NCBI GenBank assembly: GCA_947366895.1
Contig: CANBBP010000004.1
Coordinates: 41,566 to 105,565 of the forward strand
DNA from: an uncultured Clostridia bacterium
GTDB lineage: Bacteria > Bacillota > Clostridia > Christensenellales > UBA1242
Direction: 5' to 3'
Length of the DNA stretch: 64,000 nt
Shown: one piece after another, positions 1 through 7,400 of the stretch
How the letters are laid out: every line of letters starts with the position of its first letter
Position numbering within the stretch: position 1 is the stretch's first letter
Position numbers and translations under genes: made by a program
The notes under the pieces: generated by a model
What the model was told of the DNA's origin: nothing
The model's input: only the letters and a program-made list of their open reading frames with translations
Database searches by the model: none

Positions 1-263
1 ATTATAGCTATTTCTTTAGAACGATATATATCCCGTTTACTTTGGCTCATACTTTTAATATCAGTACCATTATAAATAACTTCTCCACTATCATAAGTAT
101 CAAGGCCAGCCATAATATTCATTAAGGTGCTTTTACCAGCACCACTTGAACCAAACAAAAAGACTAAACCATTATTACCAAACTTTACATTTATATCTCT
201 TAATGCATCATGAGTACTTGAAGTATTTTTATATGTTTTTTTCAAATTCTGAATTTCTAACAT
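1..263 (-). CDS. ABC transporter ATP-binding protein (5' part only)
   Basis: Reading in from the left edge on the minus strand, an ORF starts at ATG 261-263 (MLEIQNLKKTYKN) behind an AAGGA-type ribosome binding site and leaves the window after about 87 residues. It shows the N-terminal part of an ABC ATPase: the A-loop region near residue 11 and a clear Walker A GSSGAGKST followed by LMNIMAGLDTYDSGE. The LDxxxSGE pattern after Walker A is typical of the MacB/LolD/FtsE-like export or lipoprotein-release class. The signature motif and Walker B lie outside the window, so the substrate cannot be inferred. Confidence 0.9.
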   Translation of the reverse strand, partial: MLEIQNLKKTYKNTSSTHDALRDINVKFGNNGLVFLFGSSGAGKSTLMNIMAGLDTYDSGEVIYNGTDIKSMSQSKRDIYRSKEIAI

Positions 264-483
264 CTTTAATTTTTCCTTTCTTCTTTTGTTTAATAAAAAT
301 TTAAAATCTTTTTTTATTTTGTTAAATTTTAACACAACAAAATTTTGTCTTTGAAATTTGTTATATATTATAAAATAATTTTTCATATTTAGCAAACCAA
401 TTAAGCAGGTTTGCCTACGTATTTTTTAATGAGTTATTTCATATAATATTTATAAAATTAATATTTATTATAAGGTAAAAAAT
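264..483. other. Intergenic region with one hairpin
   Basis: AT-rich spacer between the divergent ABC gene and the small XRE gene. The only structure seen is a 7-bp hairpin (GCAAACC at 392-398 with GGTTTGC at 408-414). It has no T-run on either side, so it is more likely an operator or leader structure than a terminator. Both divergent promoters must lie here, but no convincing -35/-10 pair could be picked out. Confidence 0.4.
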
Positions 484-726
484 ATGTTTGTTAATAAGGC
501 TGTGGCACTTAGAATTTCAAAATTGCTTAAAGAACATAATATAACTCAGTATAGACTGGAGCAAAACTCTGGTATCCAACATGGGAGTATGGCTTGTATT
601 ATGAATGAAAGAAATAAAACTGTAGCTCTCACAACTATAATTCTTCTAGCTAGGGGTTTTGGAATGACCATGCAGGAATTTCTTAATGATAGCCTTTTTG
701 ATGATGCCAATTTAGAGGTTGATTAA
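484..726 (+). CDS. Small XRE-family HTH transcriptional regulator
   Basis: An 80-residue protein that is almost entirely one XRE/Cro-like helix-turn-helix domain: LKEHNITQYRLEQNSGI supplies the first helices and HGSMACIMNERNK the recognition helix region. It has no sensor domain, which fits the short Cro/C-protein type of DNA-binding regulator. The preceding AAGG lies close to the ATG as a weak ribosome binding site. The target is unknown; the gene stands alone between the ABC transporter and the superoxide reductase gene. Confidence 0.8.
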   Translation: MFVNKAVALRISKLLKEHNITQYRLEQNSGIQHGSMACIMNERNKTVALTTIILLARGFGMTMQEFLNDSLFDDANLEVD

Positions 727-815
727 ATTCAAAATATAAAAATGATAATTTATTATTTTTCATAATCCTTATATATCACTTAATTTTAAGGCTAAAATAT
801 TACACCTATATTTAT

Positions 816-844
816 TTGACATGACTATTACTTTGATGTAATAA
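816..844 (+). promoter_or_regulatory. Candidate sigma-A promoter of the superoxide reductase gene
   Basis: TTGACA at 816-821, a 17-base spacer, and TAATAA at 839-844, ending 22 bases before the ATG at 867, with AAGGAG in between. The -35 is perfect and the -10 is weak. Confidence 0.5.
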
Positions 845-866
845 TTTTATTTAAGGAGAAAGATTA

Positions 867-1253
867 ATGAAAAAATTAAAATTTTTTAAATGTAATAATT
901 GTAACGAAGTTATAATTAAACTTATTGATGAAAATCAAAAATTAATGTGTGAAAATTCAGAACTTAAAGAATTAATTGCAAATTCTGTAGAGGCTTCTCA
1001 AGAAAAACATATGCCAGTTATAAACAAACAAGATAATATTATAGAAGTTAGTATAGGAAGTGTACTCCACCCTATGACCGAAGAACACTCAATTAATTTT
1101 ATTGTTTTAGAAACAAACTCAGGTTATAAAATAGCAAACCTTACACCACAAGATAAACCAGAAACCAAGTTTTCTTTACTTGAAAATGAAATTGTTTTAA
1201 ATGTTTATGAATATTGTTCCTTGCATGGTTTATGGGTATTAAATGTACAATAA
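867..1253 (+). CDS. dfx: Desulfoferrodoxin (superoxide reductase)
   Basis: A 128-residue protein that follows the desulfoferrodoxin plan. Superoxide reductase reduces superoxide to peroxide in the cytoplasm of anaerobes without making oxygen. The iron centre II ligands are all visible: His48 in EKHMP, His68 and His74 in the HPMTEEH stretch, and Cys117/His120 in YEYCSLHGLW. The N-terminal desulforedoxin-like centre I has CNNC (Cys9, Cys12) but only one further Cys (Cys28) where the family normally has a vicinal Cys pair, so centre I is probably incomplete or lost. SD AAGGAG lies just upstream and a strong terminator follows, making this a single-gene unit. Confidence 0.92.
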   Translation: MKKLKFFKCNNCNEVIIKLIDENQKLMCENSELKELIANSVEASQEKHMPVINKQDNIIEVSIGSVLHPMTEEHSINFIVLETNSGYKIANLTPQDKPETKFSLLENEIVLNVYEYCSLHGLWVLNVQ

Positions 1254-1329
1254 AAAATATAAATTCTAAAGCTTTAAAATTATTTAAAAAATAAAAAGTA
1301 AAAGATTATAATATCAAATATATTAAAAA

Positions 1330-1360
1330 CACCTTTCAAAATTTTGAAAGGTGCTTTTTT
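1330..1360 (+). terminator. Rho-independent terminator after dfx
   Basis: A perfect 12-bp inverted repeat, CACCTTTCAAAA with TTTTGAAAGGTG (1330-1353), followed by TTTTTT. The rest of 1254-1476 is featureless AT-rich spacer. Confidence 0.9.
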
Positions 1361-1476
1361 GTAATTAAAAAAATTGTTACTTACTATAGTTATGTCATTT
1401 TAATTTAAAATAAGTTTAAGTTTTAAAAATAGTTTATTATTTATAAGTTTTTATAAATAATTATATGTTCTTTATA

Positions 1477-2670
1477 TTAACGCAAAGGAGAAAAAAGAGG
1501 AATTAACTTATTAGATTTATTTTCTAGTAAATCCTCTATTATTTTTACTCCAGCCATAGCATTAATTATACCATTTGCACCAACACTTAAAAAATAATAA
1601 AAATTAGGATTTTCAGTTTGTCCTATTAAACCTAAATTATTATCTGTTGAACCAAAGGCTCAACAAAATTTATAATCTATTTCTATATCTTTTGCAAAAG
1701 TTGGCAACATATTTTTTAATGCTTTTATCAAATTGTTGTATTTTTTTTCAGCCACTTTTTCGCTAATAGGTTTTAATTTAAAAGTTGTATCTTCTCCTCC
1801 ATATATTAAACGATTATCTGGAAGTATTCGCAAATAATGGTAAGGCTCATTATCATCTTGTATTAAAGCATTATTTTTCCAAGATAGATTTTTAATAGGT
1901 TTTGTTACAATTGAATATGAAATATATCTATCACATAAGTTTTTATCTTTCATAAGAGAAAAATTAAAACCAGTTGCTAATATTATTTTTTTGCATTTAA
2001 TCGAATTACCATAATTTGTGTTTGCTAAAAAATAATCTTTATTATCTATAATATTATTTATCTTGGTATTTTCAAAAATCATTTCCTGATTTTTTGCATT
2101 TTCAATCATTTGTTTCGTAAACAAGTAAGGATTAAATTCTGCACCTCCGTCTTCGTTATATATACCTGCTTTTATTTCAAAAGGAAAAGGATTATTTTCC
2201 TTTGTAAATAATTGCGATTTAAAACCATGCTTTAATCTAAATTCATGCTCTTTTTTTACAGCATTCATTCCAAAAATCGAATTGGTATACATAAAACTTG
2301 GCACCTTTCTAAAACTACAATAATTGCCATGCTCATTTATAAATTTATTTATGCCTTCTATACTTTCTAGCCCCATATTATAAACAGTTTCTATTTCAGT
2401 TTCGGTCATAAACTTCAATAAATTTTCTGCATAATCATCAAGTTGATATTCTAAAAGAACTGTTGCACAAGCAGTACAACAGCACCCAAACCTTGCCATA
2501 TCTACTAAAACTACATTATATTTTTTTGATAAATAGTAGTTTAATATAGCCCCATCTATTCCACCTCCTATAATTAGTATGTCACATTTTATGTCTTTAT
2601 CTGAATAAGAATATTGTTTAATTTTATCTTTAACCTGACAAAAATAGGGTTGCCCTTTTACATATTCCAT
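1477..2670 (-). pseudogene. FAD-dependent oxidoreductase (DAO family) with in-frame UGA
   Basis: The reading frame from ATG 2670 encodes a DAO-type flavoprotein: a Rossmann GGGIDGA FAD-binding motif near residue 36, then a GCCCTACATVLLEYQLDD segment typical of glycine/D-amino-acid oxidase relatives. It meets UGA at 1660-1662 (codon 337), but the same frame stays open for another 60 codons to TAA at 1477 and continues the family C-terminus (AFGSTDNNLGLIG, then a conserved-looking helix). By comparison with the family pattern the UGA falls where Gly is expected, so a single GGA to TGA change would explain it. It is probably a recently inactivated gene. A selenocysteine (C-U pair) or a sequencing error is less likely but not excluded. 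Confidence 0.7.
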
Positions 2671-2782
2671 AAATAAAATATTAACTTATTACTAATAAAA
2701 TATTCTAATAAAATTTTAACCATAAAGGATAAAATGTTTTTTCTTTTTTTACAAACCTTTCACAAGTTATAAACAATTTTAA

Positions 2783-3349
2783 CTAACTATTTTTTAAGGA
2801 ACTATATTTATTAATTATCTTTTTATAATAATCCTCTAATAAATAAAATTTATGATGATCTTTTTTATATTTTTTTATAAACGGTTTATACAATTTATAA
2901 ATAAAATTTTCCATATCATCAACATAAAATCTATTACGATTTCTTAGCATTTCTAATCTATCATATCTATAAGAAGCAGCAGTAAAACTAACTGCACACA
3001 TATTTTGTATTTCTTTTACACTTTTAACTTTACACTCATTTAACACACACATAGGCATAAGCAATCTTGCTGCAAACATACTAGCCTGTGTTTCTCTTGT
3101 TCTTTGATTTATAGTATTATCCTTATGATTTAAAACAATATGCCCCATCTCATGAGCAATAGTAAACCTTTTAGTCCCTTCAGAAACATTATCATCAAAT
3201 AAAATTAAACATTTGTCTTTAATAAAAATAGTAATACCTAAGTTATCTTTAAAAACACTATAATCAAAATTACCATATTTTCTAACTTCCGAAAATGAAG
3301 CTAAAAACCACCCATTATTTTGAATTAATTTTTCTAAATTAATAGGCAA
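2783..3349 (-). CDS. ImmA/IrrE-family metallopeptidase
   Basis: Contains the zinc-metalloprotease motif HEMGHIVLNH (HExxH) inside FTIAHEMGHIV, as in ImmA/IrrE (COG2856) proteins that cleave or relieve partner XRE repressors. The only usable start in this segment is a TTG at 3347-3349, but the frame is open upstream to about 3465, and the extra residues (KPDFKGYTSS, then FVSKKTREFI) look like the normal N-terminus of such proteins. That extension joins the upstream XRE gene at an A9 run in the -1 frame, so the true product may be longer or made by slippage from the XRE gene. It is the expected partner of the neighbouring repressor. Confidence 0.85.
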   Translation of the reverse strand: MPINLEKLIQNNGWFLASFSEVRKYGNFDYSVFKDNLGITIFIKDKCLILFDDNVSEGTKRFTIAHEMGHIVLNHKDNTINQRTRETQASMFAARLLMPMCVLNECKVKSVKEIQNMCAVSFTAASYRYDRLEMLRNRNRFYVDDMENFIYKLYKPFIKKYKKDHHKFYLLEDYYKKIINKYSSLKNS

Positions 3350-3462
3350 TTCTCTTAAATTATTATTAATAATAAATTCTCGCGTTTTTTTGCTTACAAA
3401 ATAATAATCTCTTTTTGTAATCGAACTTGTATAACCTTTAAAATCTGGTTTAGGTCTAAAAA

Positions 3463-3846
3463 CTATTTTTTTTTATCTGCTTCATTTTTTTCAGCTAAAA
3501 CTTCGGTAAATTTTCTTATTGCTTCAACTTTAGAATCATCAACAACATAGGTATTAAAGGAACCATTTCTTCCTATTATGGTTATAGTATTTTCAGTTTG
3601 TGGCAACTTAACAGATAAGGTTTTATCTTCCGAACTTAATAACCAATCTATAGTAACATTAAACAGTTCTGAAAGTTTTATCAAAGTAGAAGCATCTAAT
3701 CCTCTCCTACCATTTTCCCACATTGCAATAGTTGCCGAAGTAAGCCCCAATTTATTAGCAAGGTCAATTTGAGTCATTTTATGTTGACGCCTTAATTGTT
3801 TAATTTTCCAACCAAGCAATCCTAATTTTTCTTCTTTCAATTTCAT
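3463..3846 (-). CDS. XRE-family phage-repressor-like regulator
   Basis: A 127-residue protein with an N-terminal HTH_3 domain (residues about 10-65: IKQLRRQHKMTQIDLANKLGLT, then MWENGRR and LSELFNVTIDWLL), then a hydrophilic tail. The layout matches SOS-type or ImmR-type repressors encoded beside an ImmA peptidase. It is divergent from the sigma-like gene, and an inverted repeat in the shared intergenic region is a plausible operator. The gene ends in an A9 run (minus strand) directly followed by TAG; a -1 slip there would fuse it to the ImmA frame. Confidence 0.88.
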   Translation of the reverse strand: MKLKEEKLGLLGWKIKQLRRQHKMTQIDLANKLGLTSATIAMWENGRRGLDASTLIKLSELFNVTIDWLLSSEDKTLSVKLPQTENTITIIGRNGSFNTYVVDDSKVEAIRKFTEVLAEKNEADKKK

Positions 3847-3929
3847 ATTTAATATTTTCCTTATTTAAAATATAACATAGAATAAAAAAAACATCAAACA
3901 AATTAACTTTTTACATTAAAATAGTTGCT

Positions 3930-3975
3930 AAAACCCTTACAAAAGTATATTATATTAACATATTGTTAGGGTTTT
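3930..3975. promoter_or_regulatory. Inverted-repeat operator candidate between divergent genes
   Basis: AAAACCCT at 3930-3937 and AGGGTTTT at 3968-3975 form an 8-bp inverted repeat (10 of 11 when extended) flanking the AT-rich centre of the intergenic region between the XRE repressor (minus) and the sigma-like gene (plus). The position suits autoregulation and control of the divergent gene by the repressor. Inference from symmetry and location only. Confidence 0.45.
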
Positions 3976-4009
3976 AATCATTTTATATAAACAAAATTAG
4001 GAAAAACAT

Positions 4010-4378
4010 ATGAAAAAAGAAGAATTAAAAACAAAACTTGAGGAGTACTGGTACGACAACCAATACTTAAAAGAGAAAGTAAAAGAAGTAGAAGAAATGA
4101 ATCAACTAATAAGATTAGGCAAAGCTTCAGAGATAATAATAGAAACAAAAAAACATGAAGAACACGAGATGTCAAAAATAATTAAAAAGAAAAACTATAT
4201 TGAAAGTTTGTTTCAAAATTTATCACAACCTTATAGGACTTTAATGTATTTTAAATACATTTCTTTTTTAACCTTTGATCAAATAGCCTCAAGAATGAAC
4301 TATTCAACAAAACGAATATATCAACTACATAACACCGCCATAACGGACCTATTAACAATAATTAATAAGGAGGCATAA
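4010..4378 (+). CDS. Sigma-70 region-4-like HTH protein (phage-type activator)
   Basis: A 122-residue protein with a charged, coiled N-terminal half and a C-terminal helix-turn-helix resembling sigma-70 region 4 (residues about 70-115: LSQPYRTLMYFKYI, then TFDQIASRMNYSTKRIYQLH). This is the arrangement of short phage and mobile-element transcription factors related to DUF1492/ArpU/RinA-type late activators. It is divergent from the XRE/ImmA pair and ends only 22 bases before the first copy of the TTAG element that precedes the RHS gene. I infer that it may activate transcription from those elements; nothing in the sequence proves it. Confidence 0.7.
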   Translation: MKKEELKTKLEEYWYDNQYLKEKVKEVEEMNQLIRLGKASEIIIETKKHEEHEMSKIIKKKNYIESLFQNLSQPYRTLMYFKYISFLTFDQIASRMNYSTKRIYQLHNTAITDLLTIINKEA

Positions 4379-4427
4379 ACCTTAGCACATATTATCACCA
4401 ATTAGCAAAAATTAGAAAGCATTAGAA
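4378..4427 (+). repeat. TTAG-phased upstream element, copy 1
   Basis: A 50-base stretch starting AACCTTAGCA and ending with a core of AATTAGC, then AAAAATTAG, then AAAGCATTAGAA (4400-4427). ATTAG or TTAG recurs about every 10 bases, i.e. on one face of the helix. Near-identical cores occur at 11656-11683 and, on the other strand, at 15014-15041. This copy ends 48 bases upstream of the RHS start codon. Confidence 0.8.
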
Positions 4428-4475
4428 ATTTTAGAATATATACTGCAATTGTAAATTAATATTAAGGAGATAAAT

Positions 4476-7400
4476 ATGAATAAATTTACTTTACAGTTAG
4501 ATTCTAAAAACTTTTCACCCAATGTAGCTATGCTACCATTAGCCAATCTTGATAAAAATATAAAAGTCGTAGATGCCTTCCTAAATCTTAAAGTAAAAGA
4601 AGGAAATGAAACATTCATTGTTAATTTTTCAGTTTTACCAGAACATGAAAATGCAAAATGGGATAATGTTGACCAAATAACAATTACAAATAATAAGGAC
4701 ATAAAAATTAATATAAGTGATGAGCTCCAACAAGCCCTTAACTGTTGTGCAGAAAACATTGTTTTAAATTTTGATGGTTCTAGCAATATAACCTTTAATG
4801 AGGGAAACATTGAAGTTGATTATTATACTCTACAAGAAATTGAAGAAAACACTTCAACACACAACTTTAACGTTGGCAAATCAAATGTTTCAATAAACCT
4901 TTTAACAAAAAAAATGTCTGCTACCCTTCCCCTTACTTCAAGTGATAATAGTGTGCTACCTCTTTCAATCAACGCATACTTTAACGAAAAAATAAACAAT
5001 GAACCCTTTAATCTTGGCTTGCCTAATAAATGCGGATTAGACATTCAACAATTCCTCCAAAAAAATACCTCTAATGAAGCTAACCTAAATGATAAAGATA
5101 AAATTACCTATACCTATATAAATGGTAAAGGAAATCAACAACAAATAGTAGAAAAATATTATTACTACGATAAAAACAATAATAAACAGTATGTTAAAGA
5201 TATTTCAAAAATTCAAATAGATAAAAATCAACAAATATACTATGCCCAAGAAACCTTTTATAATGTCATAATGTCCAATGTATCCTTTAACGAATTTGAA
5301 GATTATTCAATCGTTCCCGCTGATAAAGAAGAAATTGAAAAACTAAAGAAACATGTTGATAGAATTATAACTGAAGAACCCTTCTTAAAAATTTATAGTT
5401 ATAATAAAGTAGACACCTATTATTTAACCTCAAAACATATTAATGAAGACTACTACACCTTATATTTTTCAAATAATATAGATAGAATATCTATTAAAAT
5501 TTTTGATAAAAAATATTCAATGGGTGCCTTAGAATTTGAAAACTGCTACTATATAGAATCTTCAAAGATATACGATAACTGTTCAATAACCCTTTCCTTT
5601 AAAATTGAAGATACCCTAATAGAAGCATATAAAGAATTGCAAACCCCTAAAGGGCTTAATTTTGTTTCTTCCCTAAAAGATATAAAAGGTTCAGAATTTT
5701 TAAACAACGAACCCGAAGAATTAGTAAACTTAAAAGAGCAAATAACCCAACTTGAAATGAATGAAACTTCTCTTGAGGCTACCCTTAAAACTTTAAAGAA
5801 ACAATTTTTTGTAACCTTCTTGTCAAAAGATAATACCATTAAAGATATTTTATTAAACCACAATAGCCAACAAATAAACACTTCAAATAATAAAATAACA
5901 AAAGACATTTTACAAAGTATGTACACTTCACAAATTAATAAAACTCTTTTGTTTATAGATTTAGAAAAAAACTTTGGTTCTGAAACCATTAAAAAATATT
6001 TTAAAGATTTCTTCTTAGATATTTTCTCAGAATTTGAAGAAGCAAGTTTAAATAAAATTTTTGATGCTGAAAGTTTCTCTGGTAATATAGAACAAGACTT
6101 TAAAGCTATTTCTGATTGCCCTAAACCTATTGATGTTAACATCTACTCTTTAGATGTCTCTCTTGAGAACTGCCTAAATCAAATTGAAAGTTACTCTAAC
6201 CAACTAGAAGAATTAAAAATCAAAAAAGGAAAACTCTCCCAAAAACTTGACCTCCTAGAAATGCAAGTACCCGTTTTGTATTTATACGATTCAAATAATA
6301 TCTATGGTTTTGCAAAGGCAAATAAAACAAATGACTTATTCCGATTAACTCTAATTGCCGATAACTTTGAAAATGCCATATATATTAAATATAATTCCTA
6401 TTCCTCTAACCAAATAAGCAGTATTGTAGGCAGCCTTGGTAATTTAATTTACTTTAACTATGATGATGATAAACTTTCTTCTATAAGTGATACTAATAAC
6501 AATGTCACCTTATTAACTCATACCAATAATTCTTTAATTGTCACTTACCCCGATTCTTCAAGCTGCGTTTTAAACTTTGACTCATCAAATAATATCTCTG
6601 CTATCTTAGACGAATCAGGCGATGCCTGTACCTTTAGTACTAATAATGATGATACCGTTATTTCCTCCTTCTCTCTTATCGATAAAGTTCAAAACGGAAC
6701 TATCACCTATAAAGATAATAAACCTTTCAATTTCTTCCTTACCTGTGACCCTTCTTACTTTAATTCTTCAAACTTTTCCTTTGATAAAACAACAATTCAC
6801 AATAATAACTTCCTATCCGCTACTATATCAAATTCCAATAAATCCCTCTCTTACATCTTTGATAAATTTGGCAAGGTTAAATCAATAATAGATACCTCTT
6901 CTTCTCTTACTTTCCCTATAGCTAGCGAGTTTAACTATAGCGATGATAAACTATCTCAAAAAATCACCAGCCTTCCTCTTTCAAGAAACTTTCTAAGTGA
7001 TGTTTGTTTTAATGCTTCTTCTATTCTTCAAGTCCCTGCCCTTTATTTGGGTTCTACTGTTTGTCACACTTCTTCTCTTCCAGTCTTTTATTCTTCTCAT
7101 GACAATATTCATGAAATCCCTTCAGCTTCTTCTAATAAAGTTTGTTCCGTTAATATGTCACCTTTTATGCTTGATCTACTTAATTCTGAAAACTACTCTA
7201 ACTTTATGCTCTCTATTTGGGCTAAGGCTAACTCTGCCTTTATTGAACCTATCCTTTCTGATATCTCTGATATTAGAAGATTTGATATCTCAGCTCTTGT
7301 TACCTTTACTGATAATTCCTCTGAGTATTTCATTAAAGCTTTTGATTTTAGAAATACCAATTGGCAATTTTGTGCTTTGCCTATTTCCCTTAGTAAACCT

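Noticed and set aside
1660..1662. UGA read as Trp (genetic code 4)
   Set aside because: UGA ends other genes in clear contexts (RHS gene at 10221-10223, ATGA overlap mrnC/rlmB) and TGG is used normally; the position aligns with Gly, not Trp.
1600..1662. Selenocysteine at the UGA in the oxidoreductase
   Set aside because: A Cys precedes the UGA, but no stable hairpin with a suitable loop was found just downstream; kept only as a minor alternative.
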